Source of the DNA: Sipunculus nudus
Lineage: Eukaryota; Annelida; Sipuncula; Golfingiida; Sipunculidae
Direction of reading: 5' to 3'
Assembly (NCBI GenBank): GCA_026874595.1
Contig: CM049307.1
Coordinates: 61,596,370 to 61,660,369 of the forward strand
Length of the DNA: 64,000 nucleotides
In this document: positions 25,221 through 36,300 of the stretch, piece by piece
How the letters are laid out: every line of letters starts with the position of its first letter
Numbering within the stretch: the first letter of the stretch is position 1
Made by a program: the position numbers and the translations under genes
Notes under the pieces: model-generated
The model's database searches: none
What the model was told of the DNA's origin: nothing
What the model saw: only the letters and a program-made list of their open reading frames with translations

Positions 25221-25226
25221 AATAAA
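25221..25226 (+). other. Candidate polyadenylation signal AATAAA of lectin-like receptor gene
   Basis: AATAAA is followed within a few bases by a GT-rich stretch (GGTGTTGCGAGGG), the expected downstream element. It would give a 3' UTR of about 420 bases. No transcript evidence is available. Confidence 0.4.
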
Positions 25227-25779
25227 GGTGTTGCGAGGGTTTTATGGGGCGATCTATTGCGAACTTTGTTTTCTTCATAGTAAACACCTGCTCAGGTCTT
25301 TCACACTAGAGAGCAGGGCCATGACTCAGGGATTCGTGGTAAAATTACGTCACTCGCCAAGTTTTTAGTTGAAGACCTGATAGATCCACTGTACAAACAT
25401 ATACGTCTGCCAGTTCACGCACATAAGCATATACTCGTACATGGAAACACTGGGTTTTTTTTCATGCAAATACGCACATACGCATATATGCGCACTGGGA
25501 AACGCAGCATAAAACAGTATAATTGGCTGTCCGATCATTTTTTTTATTGTTTTTTTTTTCTCCAGTGTTATAAAAACAGCGGGTCTGTACCTGTGATACA
25601 ACCTTTTTTGTTCCTTTCTGCAGAGGAATATGTCTTAATGTTTTTTTTTTTTTTGATAAATCGAGAGAATTTCAAATTATTTTCTACGGAGCTATTGCAG
25701 CGCCATCTGTCGGTATCTACGATTGCGTACATAGGCCTAATTTTGTCCGACCAACCAACCCCCCCCCCCCCCCATATGG

Positions 25780-26200
25780 GGGGAGTTATAAAGTATTTGG
25801 TCTGGCGCCGTCGTCCGTTGCCCTCGTCTGTGTCATTTCTTGTGAACGCGAAACCTTTTGAACGACTCAATATAATTTTCCTACCAATATCTCAGAAGAG
25901 TACGAAAACCGGTGACCTTGACTTTCATTAGCAAAGTCAAATAGGCCTTAAACGAATTTTTTTGTAAACCCCATAACTCAAGGTCAAATCAGGCGGAAGA
26001 GAAACTATTTGTGAAAGCCATAACTTTTAAATCACTCAGTATATTTTCCTGATATTCAACTCGCGAAATGTTTCTACCAAAATCTTGGAGGTGTTCAAAC
26101 ACCGGTGACCTTGACCTTCAACTTCAAGGTGAAACAACCGGAATGGAATTTTTTTGCAAATGTTGTGACATTTGAAGTAGTCCTTATTTTTTTTCTAAAA
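25780..26200 (+). repeat. Repeat with TGACCTTGAC words (type U)
   Basis: It contains TTTCTTGTGAACGCGAAACC, CGGTGACCTTGACTTTC and, further on, CACCGGTGACCTTGACCTTC at about a 190-bp step, so roughly two tandem units. A C-run begins at about 25759, just before it. The same words occur inverted at 35820-36265. Confidence 0.55.
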
Positions 26201-26225
26201 TTTGGGGATGGGGAGCTCATAGGAA

Positions 26226-26955
26226 GGGGAGACATGTCTTCATTTGCATTGCAAAAACAACCTCATTCTAGTTGTTAAACTGTTGTTATAACTATTGCTT
26301 GTTAATTCACGAATGATCTTAAAGCATGTGTACACTTGTCACATGTGAGGTGTTGCCTTATCTATTAATATTATAATATTCTAACCAGTGTTCTTTATAT
26401 TAAAGAAGGGGAGACATGTCTTCTTTTGCATTGCAAAAACAACCTCATTCTAGTTGTTAAACTGTTGTTATAACTATTGCTTGTTAATTCACGAATGATC
26501 TTTATGCATGTGTTCACTTGTCACATGTGAGGTGTTGCCTTATCTATTAATATTATAATATTCTAACCAGTGTTCATTATACTAAAGAAGGGGAGACATG
26601 TCTTCTTTTGCATTGCAAAAACAACCTCATTCTAGTTGTTAAACTGTTGTTATAACTATTGCTTGTTAATTCACGAATGATCTTTAAGCATGTGTTCACT
26701 TGTCACATGTGAGATGTCGCCATATCTATTAATATTATAATATTCTAACCAGTGTTCTTTATATTAAAGAAGGAGAGACATGTCTTATTTTGCATTGCAA
26801 AAACAACCTCATTCCAGTTGTTAAACTGTTGTTATAACTATTGCTCGTTAATTCACGAATGATCTTTAGACATGTGCTCACTTGTCACATGTGAGGTGTT
26901 GCCTTATCTATTAATATTATAATATTCTAACCAGCGTTCTAAAGTTATATTAAAG
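26226..26955 (+). repeat. 181-bp satellite-like array, four copies
   Basis: GGGAGACATGTCTTC or a close variant starts near 26227, 26408, 26590 and 26771. The four units differ at only a few positions each, so the array is young. Each contains TCACATGTGAGGTG (an E-box palindrome CACATGTG) and ATTAATATTATAATATTC. Confidence 0.9.
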
Positions 26956-27289
26956 AGCCGCGTGTCATATTTAGACTGAAACTAAAACTGGTACTCAACG
27001 GTGCAACCTTTTGCATTTATCCGTGCATAAGATTTTTTTTGTTGTTGATTAAATGGCAGAGAACCATTTGCATTACTTTGGATATTGTCTCACGCTATTT
27101 CATGTTAGATAATCACAAAAGTTTCGAAGAAAACAAACCTGGCACACGGACAAGCACAGTAGTTAGCACAGTTTTACGTGTATCTATTTACCATAACTAG
27201 ACTGCGTGACATGAAGTCCATTGATCATGCGAACTGCTTCTAACTGTAGTAGCAAGAGTATCTTATGGGTCTCCATTTTGGTTACACTT

Positions 27290-28740
27290 GGTTGATTTTT
27301 TTGGATTTTTTATAAACAATTTTATTCAAAATTTTTACATTTCATATGCGACGCGATATCTCAAAAGTTTTACTCTTTACTCAGATCTACTTCACATTGT
27401 AGTGGCAGGTACATCTTATGGGCCTCCAGAGCTTATTAGGTTTTGGACATACCTGAATTATTTTTTTATTTTTTATGATTTTGTTTATACAAAATTTTTA
27501 CATTTGATATGCGACACGATTTCTCAGAATGTTTGCTGGGATCTACTTCTAATTGTTGTAGCAGGTACATCTTATGGGTCTCCAGAGCTGTTTAGGATTT
27601 GTTCAAACTTGGTTCCTTCAAAGGTTTTTTTAATGAATTCTTAATTAATTGCATTTTTTATGAATTTTTATATCCTAAACATTTCATATGCAATAAAAGA
27701 TTTTAAAATCTATCACTCAAATGCATGTCTCCTTAAGATGGCGGGCATATCTTAAAGATCTCCTTACCTTAACAGGTTTAGGTCACAGGTTAATGGATTG
27801 TGGGATTTATTTATGAATTGTTATACTAAATGTCAAACATTTATATGCAATGCAGTATCTTAAACATGTGTTTATTAAAATTAATTTCTAATTAACAAGG
27901 CAGGTATATTTTATTAATATCCTCACTTGATAAGGTGCACTCTTAGTTTATTTTTATGATTTTTTTTACATGCGGTATATTTGTCACGTTTCATAATAGG
28001 CATACAAGGCAAAGTGCACATTTTTAATGTGTACACAGTACACAGTACAAATCATGTTCCGTATTGGCAGCAGATTAGGTTCTCTGACTGATAAAGCCTG
28101 CACGAAATGGACCGTTATTGCTTTCGCTCAACCCGTGAGGGTGTGTGTCCACAACACAGCTGTAAATTTTAATGATATGTGACATATAGGGTTGTAGTAT
28201 GCACATCTAGAAATGATTAATTATTTGTATAAACCCCTGCGCAAGTAACCCCTGGATGAGCATTTTATGGGTATTGGCAACGGTCTTTACATCTGCTATC
28301 TTTGGGATGATATCATACGGCCATTTATGTAGCAGCTAGGACTGGTGACATAACAGAGATCAATATCATCACGCTATGTGCAGTTTGGTGAAAGGTGGCA
28401 GAAAGGCAACATATACATGCAGCATGGATGATTTCTTGTGTTTTTATTCTAAACTTTACATTTCATATGCAACACGATATCTCAAAAACTTACTGAAATC
28501 CACTTCTAATTTATGAAGTAACTGATCCGTTTTGGTATCCTGACCTGATTAGGATTCTGTCACACCTGAATGATTTCTTTTTAATTTTTTTATTTGTTTT
28601 CAAGTTTGACTTTCATATTTCATATGTCATGCAATATCTCAATAGGCGTTGTTAGGATCGATCTCTAATTAATAACTCATGTGTATCTTGTGATTAACCT
28701 CGCCTGATTCGATTTATATGCATTCTCAGGTTATTTCATA
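27290..28740 (+). repeat. Diverged tandem repeat, period about 160-178 bp
   Basis: Variants of CATATGCGACACGATATCTC recur near 27344, 27508, 27686, 27843, 28464 and 28622. The first units also share GCAGGTACATCTTATGGG and CTCCAGAGCT. About 600 bases of unrelated DNA split the array. It is far more worn than the neighbouring 181-bp array. Confidence 0.65.
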
Positions 28741-28844
28741 GGACTGCTCAAGCTATTAAACAGCCGAATTTCACATTTCTCACATTCCCGTTTTGCGGGG
28801 GATCAAGTCCTTTGGACATTTTGTAGGTTTTTTTTAATATTATA

Positions 28845-29160
28845 AAACCCGGGGAACTACACTTCGGCGTGATATCGGTGACATGGCGGTGTAAATGTAC
28901 ACAAACCAATGGCATGTGCCACACGGTTTTAACGCGTGCTTGGTAAACCCGGGTGACGTCAAGGTCCCACTCGGAACACCTCGCCTCATCTTCGGGAGGT
29001 CTCGGGAGTATACGAATTGGGCCGAGGAGTTCTGATTGGTCCGGATCCATGAGGTCCGTCATGTTTGCATACAGTGGTGGCCTCGAGGCCGCTGAAGTAG
29101 CGTTCCGGTTGAACGGTAATTGCAGGGTCCTAACATTTCCTCAATAGATCTTGACCCTGT
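28845..29160 (+). repeat. Dispersed ~300-bp repeat W, copy 1
   Basis: Collinear with 52010-52305, sharing AACCCGG, ATATCGGTGAC, GCGGTGTAAATGTA, GGTCCG, CAGTGGT-GCCTC-AGGCC, CTGAAGTAGCGT and TCAATA-ATCTTGACCCTG in the same order. Open frames on both strands here are by-products of its GC-rich content. Confidence 0.75.
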
Positions 29161-29390
29161 GCTGAGGTTGCACAGGGGACCGCCATGGAAAGTATTCCGG
29201 CAAGGCAAGGTCAAGGCCAGGTCAACTGCACATCTGTTGTGTGCTTTGTAAAAGCAAAACAATGTATTTTGTGTACAGGTACTGCTTAGCCTCACATATT
29301 TTACCTTTTTTTTCATTAATTTCTAAATTAAATAATGTATATTATTGTAAGGCGCCTCTGAGCAACACTGAGTGCTATAGAAGGTGGCGC

Positions 29391-29434
29391 GGTTGTCTAT
29401 ACGCTCTCTGTTATAAGGATCGAGCCCTCTACAT
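29391..29434 (+). repeat. Left direct repeat flanking the RT remnant
   Basis: This segment resembles 30262-30300 in the same orientation; both contain TTGTCTAT, CTCTCTGTT, GGATCGAG and CCTCT in order. The pair brackets the reverse-transcriptase remnant and may be the element's own repeated ends. Confidence 0.55.
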
Positions 29435-29479
29435 ATATTGATATGTAAGCCACCTCCATCCCGTCAAGCACTCTTCCAC

Positions 29480-30235
29480 TTTCGTCAAAGATGAACCGAG
29501 TCAACTTCCACTATTCGATGACATCATACCTGTTCCTACCAACAACAAATACTTCGAGATTAATAAAAAAAACCCGTAAAACGTGATAAAGAAAATGCGC
29601 TTGAATGCCTTTTTTCATGAACATCTAGCTAGATCATTGTAAAGGAAACCTTCGGTTTCAAGTCCAGAAATAAAACCACCACGGGTACCAGAAATGGACA
29701 GCTTTGAGGAGCACCTACTGAAAATAAACCAGAATAATCAGAATATATTGCAGTATGTTGAAAAAATAATAAAATCCCAGTCCGTATACGTGACAGCAGA
29801 TAAAACAACCAATTAATACAAGCCAGGAAAGGAAATATATTCCAAACTTCCCACCCAACACACTCCCGCAAAATAAAAAAAAAAAAATGATTTGACGAGA
29901 AAAATATAGCAATAACCCCCCCCCCCCCCCCCCCCCCAAAAAAATCGCTGAAAGCCTGGACTGGGCAGACCGAATCGAAAAACTGGCCACCAAACCGCAT
30001 TCCTAACCATTAAGGGTCACAAGGAGAACTTTCCGAGCAACATCAGTGCAGACTAATTAACCCTTCCAAGTCAGAAATTGGAATCATAAGCAACAACATT
30101 CTGGACCGCATCAATATTGATAAGATCAAGGCCACGCATATCCACCGATGGGGAAAAAAATCTGTCATCAAGTGGTTCGAGGACATTCAAGATAAGCAAG
30201 AAATTGTGAATTGTGAGAAACATTGAGAATCAGTT
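29480..30235 (+). pseudogene. Decayed reverse-transcriptase ORF of a retroelement
   Basis: Segments in shifting frames follow one another in the order of a known invertebrate retroelement protein: LFDDIIPVPTNNKYFEI, then MRLNAFFHEH, FGFKSR, PEMDSFEEHLLKINQ, VYVTADKTTN-stop-YK, KIAESLDWADRIEKLATKP, AFLTIKGHKENFPSNIS, and CRLINPSKSEIGIISNNILD with a WGKKSVIKWFEDI end. The last blocks are the fingers region of the reverse transcriptase. The palm with its YxDD motif is missing. Stops and frameshifts break the frame repeatedly, and a C-run of about 21 bases (near 29917) interrupts it, so it is dead. The class (Penelope-like or other) cannot be settled by eye. Confidence 0.75.
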
Positions 30236-30261
30236 ATATGCTCTCGAACTGTTTGATATAT

Positions 30262-30300
30262 ATTGTCTATGCTCTCTGTTTATGGATCGAGTCCTCTGTT
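30262..30300 (+). repeat. Right direct repeat flanking the RT remnant
   Basis: Partner of 29391-29434, with a few substitutions and one indel. The distance between the two starts is about 870 bases. Confidence 0.55.
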
Positions 30301-31619
30301 GACGCAAAGTAACGAACTAATATTGAATTATATATATATGCAATAGTTTCTCTTGGTGTTTAATTATTAGAAAATGGAATCTAGTTGGCGTTTAATGTAA
30401 AAGATGGCCTCATAAGCATGAGATGACGTTCAGTTGGTGCCTGGGGATATGTCGATTTCAGGGCCCGGTCTCGGTGCAACCACCTGTGTTCACATGACGC
30501 TTTGCCATACCAGGGGCTTTTATACATACCTGTTTCTGCCCGTAGAAGTCTGCACATTTTGTTGGGAATGAAAAAGATATAAGAAGAATTCCGACTTTTT
30601 ACCCAACTGTGATCAGAGGTCGCGGATGAGTCCAAAAAGAGTAAGTGAAGAAGTGTTGCTAGGTATTATTAACTAGAGTGGAACCAAATTTATAATATTG
30701 TAACACTGCAATAAAATCAATATTTATAATAATTGTATTTTTAACAGATCAGCCCTAATAAAGGTCAAGGTCACCGGTCACATGGTAACAAATAAAAGCT
30801 GCTGATGTGTTGTTTCGTGTCATAAACTTACCAAAAAAATCAACAAAGTGAGACTGGCAACACATTATAGACACCAAGTCACCTGGCAACAATATTCAGG
30901 AAAAATATAAATACTGGTTTGTTCCTATATATGGTGCTTAGTTCCTCGTCAGCTTTAGTGTCACACTGTGTGATTACATTTACATTTAAAAGAATACTCG
31001 CCAAGTTTCGATGGGCACCTATCTTTGGAATAGACGGAAAAGACCAGAGTGTCTCCGTACTAAATCTGAATTACAGACGATCGTCGGTTTCACCAAGGGA
31101 ATCCCGCCCTTTTTCGGAGATTTAATGTACAATGTTAATACCAAAAAAAGAACTATGAGATCGTCATCTTTACAACTAAACCAGAAAGACGTTATGGTGA
31201 TTATTTTAATTCGTAGCCGCGATAAATAATTCCAATTAGGAGAATTACGAATTACAAACACATGCGCACAAATTAACATATACTATTACCAACCAGTCAT
31301 TCGTGCGTATAAATTTTACTACATGTGAAACACATAAATATTAACTCAAAAATGTTTCAAACAATAATAATTGCATTTTATTTTTGACCCAAAAGGAAAC
31401 CATACCAAGGTCAAAATAATGCGTCGGCACAAATCCACTATTTTTTTTGCTCTCATGATTTCCTGCATTTAAGATAGTAACTGTAAGTTACTAATTCTTA
31501 TGACATACTCTGAAAGTTTATATAAGAAATTTGAAAGTAACTTACCTGGATCTGTAATACTTTTTTTTGTGGAGGTAACCGCCTATATTTTTAATGCTAA
31601 CTTAACTACGAATATATAC
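30301..31619. other. Unassigned DNA between RT remnant and SINE copy 2
   Basis: No gene is recognised. GGTCAAGGTCACCGGTCACA at about 30760 is one more member of the GGTCA-type words found in repeats U and V. A - strand TATA-like word (TATAAAAGCCCC, near 30520) is unsupported by any gene. Confidence 0.4.
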
Positions 31620-31961
31620 ATCTGCAGAATTCCATTCCGGTTCGGACTACGTGACAGGGCAGTATCACAACCTTTCTCTCATTTTATATCCTGGCTTCAA
31701 CAAGGCCCGGTGACCACTGCACCTGCGAGCTCTTGGTGCCTAATCGTCCCCATTGCTGGGTGAGACCACAGAGGAACCCCAAAAGCGCAATCGTTTGTGA
31801 GTGAAACACGGACGTTGGACACGCCCTTGCCATTGGGCCTGCAGAGCGCTCAACCTGTGAAGGGGCCGACCGTGAAAATTCTCTCCGCCTCGGCTTAGAT
31901 TCGAACTCTTGGTCTCCCGGCTTTGAGTCCTGCGCTCTACCCCGAAGTCACAGAAGCCGGT
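31620..31961 (-). mobile_element. tRNA-derived SINE, copy 2
   Basis: On the - strand the head reads CTTCTGTGACTTCGGGGTAG with a B box GAGTTCGAATCTA. The body has CCCAGCAATGGGGACGAT, GGCACCAAGAGCTCGCAGG and CACGTAGTCCGAACCGGAAT, which lines up along its length with copy 1. This supports a real SINE family with a long shared body. Confidence 0.8.
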
Positions 31962-32797
31962 CTGTATGATGTTGTTATAACACGTCAGCTAAAAGATGTA
32001 ACCCTTCGCAGCTCATCACGAAGAAAACGTCGTATGTAAAATGTTTATACCATCAAATCAAATGTGATCATATTGTTCTGTCAATGCATACTAAACATGA
32101 AAATAGACATTGATAATTACCACCAATAATCGATGCTCACTCATATGTAGAACAGACGCATTACCATCACCCTGTGTCCACCTGTGTTTGTAGTATATTT
32201 TGTGTTAAATGTAATTTCTAAGAAAAACCTAAAATACATTTACCTAATTTACAAAGAGGGAAAACCCTGCCAACTTTCTGCAATATTAAAGAAATCAAAT
32301 CTGGTGAATATCATACTTTATAAGACAATATCAGTCTATGCAGCACAACATATCGGACTCGGCATATAACAGCAAGATCTGGTAACTCGAAGAAATAGTC
32401 ATATGTGACAGGTGCGGATTGGACGATTTGACATTTCGAAAAATATTACCATGCAAGCAATAAAAAAGCAGGTTACTCATGCCGGGAAAAATTGGAGTGT
32501 TGTCTGTCAGAGTATTAAAAAATAAAAAAAAATAAAATATCAACTTTTTGTTAATTTAAAAATCTTTTTATGACATATTATTTACATGCGGTAGCATTTC
32601 TCGTTTTCAATAAATTAAACAAAATTATAAACATAATAACACCAAAAGGTGGTGGACAGGTGCTGGTAGACTACTTGTGATAAGTCATGTCCGCATGAAC
32701 ATTTTGGTCAAATTCACACCCAATTAGGCAAAAAAAAAAAAAAAAGTATGTTTCTCAGGCACCGCCCACGTCAATTTTAACCCCTGCATCAAAAATG
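31962..32797. other. Unassigned DNA beyond the GCNT 3' end
   Basis: AT-rich, with no gene seen. From about 32740 into the GCNT 3' UTR, TTTCTCAGGCAC and GTGTCTGAGAAC form an imperfect inverted pair about 250 bases apart. Confidence 0.4.
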
Positions 32798-32803
32798 TTT
32801 ATT
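32798..32803 (-). other. GCNT: Candidate polyadenylation signal (AATAAA on - strand) for GCNT
   Basis: TTTATT on the + strand, about 220 bases past the stop codon. Other AATAAA-like words lie further on, so the choice is tentative. Confidence 0.25.
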
Positions 32804-33022
32804 TTGATTTTTATCTTTCAAGAAGATAAAATAATACAATTTCGATAATTTTTGTAATGTTTACCTGTTTGAAAAAAAAATTATGTTATTATCATGCTTT
32901 TACCTGATCATATACATTTTTATCGAAAAATACAAAAAAAGTTAATAAAAAAACCCGCCCGCCAGCACTTATTTCTGTAAAAAAAAGTGTCTGAGAACCA
33001 AACCTTTTTTTTGCCTTAAATA

Positions 33023-33300
33023 TCACACTTTGTTAATAAAAGCAAGATTCTCGTAATAGGTGGTATTAATCCCATGCTTTGATTCTGTTCTATTTCTGAG
33101 CCATTCCTCCATGCAGTCTAAAGCTAAAGGTTGAAAATCCGAGTAGAACTTGTTGGCGAAGAGTTCATGGCGTGACACGAGAGTTGGGAGATCCTTGATG
33201 CCAAGAATACAGACTGAACGCACCCAGGTCTTGCTGTAGCATGGCTCCACTCCTTCCCAGGAAACATAGGCCGCAAGAAATTGCTTTTTACCTGGATCAC
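33023..33300 (-). CDS. GCNT: GCNT terminal coding exon
   Basis: The exon completes the Gly351 codon and gives DPGKKQFLAAYVSWEG, then the family's C-terminal Cys and WVR-C-GIKDL pattern, then NRTES and NTTYY sequons and a TGA stop. The 91 residues end shortly beyond the usual EWLRN helix. The phase match with the upstream exon, the conserved motif order and the acceptor all agree. Confidence 0.92.
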
Positions 33301-36300
33301 CTGCAGTATAGAAAATATATTTTAACATATTTTTCTAGAAAAATAGCTCATCTACGAATATATGAAGAGTTAACTATATTTTATCAACGTATCTTGTTAA
33401 AACGTACTGCAATATTTTATTCTATCTAAAAAAAGGAAAAATAATAAAAAAAAGTCAACTCAGGAAAAAGTATTCAGAATTTCGTTGAGTACAAAATTAA
33501 AATTTATGGATAAAAATCAGATATGTGCATACCGTTCTTTCCTCCTCAAATGATGTTAAAAAGTAAAGATATTTTCTGTTGCAAAATTTGTTTTGTGGCA
33601 CTCATTTATAACGAATGCACAGTATAATCAAGAATTCATAAGTTCTTGTATAGAACCCTATGGATAATGAACAGGGAGAATTGCCCGTGCAAAAGCATAA
33701 TAATACCTCATGGAATTACAGTTATGGTTTTTAAGATTTGTGTGAGAATGAAAGAGCTGTTCGTGATAATTTCGGTGTAGGTATAATTGTCATAAAAATA
33801 TTAGTTTCACTTGTTGACGGATTATTTTCCAAACTTTTTATCATGAATTGTCTCTTTGATATTTTTATAAAACATTTTCATGAAAATAAATTGCAACCTC
33901 TTCTGTTAGGATCGATCAGTAAATAAATAATTTGAGAAAAAGCATGACCGTACCTTGTGGAATATTTCAGTCAATGAATAACCGTATGCATAAACAGTAT
34001 TCCCCACTCACGCAATATTGGTATTTACACCAGTGGGCTAGTGTTAATTATGTATTGGAATAACAAACATAAAAACTTTAAAAGCTCAAAAACACGGTTA
34101 ACATAACCAAGTCCTGACATAACTACAGTTACACTCGAAATATCGTGCGCAGTACGCTGTATGGCAGTACGTCTACATTTTTGTATCCGCCAAAACGAAG
34201 TTTTGCGGATACTATGTTTTTGACCAGGTTCCGCCGCCGCCGCCGCCACCGCCGCGTTCGTTTCCGGAGAACTCCTCTGAGACTACTGGACAGATTTTTC
34301 CGAAACTTACACAAATTATCGGGTCACATGTGAACTGGTGCCTAACCAAGTGACCTTGACCTCTGACCTTTCGTCTCTGCCCAGCGTCCGTTTGTGCGTC
34401 TGTTTCCACACATAAACCCATATATCTCGGGAACCGTTTGACCGATCCAGAAAAAAATTTTACACAAATGTAGCCCTGGGAAAGCTTTATAACATAATCA
34501 ACAAAAGGTGGCGCCACCTGCAACCATGTTTGCACAGTGTCCATCTGTTCATCTGCCTGGGGTTAAAATCACTCATATCTCTGCAGTGATTTGACTAATT
34601 CACCTAAAATTCGGCATGCATATACATCCTATATAGCTTTCTCGATTTTGTGACAGGTGGCGCCACCTACATTCACGTTACCGCTCCACACATAATCCCA
34701 TATATCTCGGGAACCGTTTGACCGATCCGGAAAAATTTTTTACACAAATGTAGCCCTGGGATAGCTTTATAACATACACAACAAAAGGTGGCGCCACCTG
34801 CAACCATGTTTGCACAGTGTCCATTTGTTCATCTGCCTGGGGTTAAAATCACTCATATCTCTGCAGTGGTTTGACTAATTCACCTAAAATTCGGCATGTG
34901 TATACATCCTAGATAGCTTTCTTGATTTTATGACAGGTGGCGCCACCTACATTCACGTTAACACTCCACACATAAATCCATATATCTCAGGAACCGTTTG
35001 ACCGATCCGGAAAATTTTTTTACACAAATGTAGCCCTGGGATAGCTTTATAACATACACAACAAAAGGTGGCGCCACCTGCAACCATGTTTGCACAGTGT
35101 CCATTTGTTAATCTGCCTGGGGTTAAAATCACTCATATCTCTGCAGTGGTTTGACTAATTCACCTAAAATTCAGCATGTGTATACATCCTGGATAGCTTT
35201 CTTGATTTTATGACAGGTGGCGCCACCTACATTCACGTTTATGCTGCAGACATCCAAGCTCATATCTCGGGAACCGTTTGACCTATCAGGAAAAAAAACT
35301 TTACACAAATGTAGCCCTTGGATAGCTTTATAACATGAACAAAAATGGTGGCGCCACCTGCAGCCATTTTTGCACAGCGTCCATCTGTTTGTCTGCTGTG
35401 GGATAAAATTACTCATATCTCTGCAGTGGTTTGACTTTTCCACATGAAATTTTGCATGTGTATATATCTTGGATAGTTTCTCGTTCAAATAACAGGTGGC
35501 GCCACCTACAATCATGTTTATGTGGCAGAGATCCATTCTAATATTTAACACATGTAACTCTATATCCCCTTGCCACTCAATCAATGCCTCACTTCACCCG
35601 TCCTTCTCTGATTTTGGCGGATACACGTAGTCGCTTGTCGACTACCCGTATTCTAGTTTTAGGGAGTTCTTGCAAGAGATTCCACACACAAGTTTCTGAT
35701 GTCCCAACATTCACTGACGTGACCGTGGTTAAAGCTACTAAATCGGCTAAAGATATTATTATACTTGAAAACGGATTTGTCCATTATTGATCTGCAGTGC
35801 GCTTACGATACGAGTGCAGTTGTTATGCGACGTTAAGTCACCAGTTTTCGACTTTTTCTAAGACCCTGTTTGAAACAACTGTTATCTCAAATTTGAGGAC
35901 AAATATACATACTTCAAATGTTATTGGGTTCAACAAAAAAAAAACATTTTAGCAGATTTGACCTTGATGGTGAAGGTCACCTGTTTTCGAACTCATCGGA
36001 GATTTTGACATTAACAACTTGTGTTTCTAATTTTAGGACAAAACCTTAATTATATCTAAGTTATGACATTTTAATCCTAGAATTACACAATTTTTTCCCC
36101 TTAAAGATTAAGGTCAAGGTCCGAGAGCTTGATGGTAACAATCTGTTTCAAATTTCAGGGAAACAGATGCAGCGTTCACAAGAAATCCTACAGAAGACGA
36201 CTGACGACGACAACGACAAGACTGAAAACAAAATGTCTCCTCAGGAGGGGGAGGGAGAGATATATATAATGATGTCCATCACACTTTCAAATATCTTCAG

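Noticed and set aside
35171-35584. 137-codon - strand ORF in the GCNT intron
   Set aside because: It lies wholly in the P2 tandem repeat, and the same peptide appears in P1. It is a repeat translation, not a gene.
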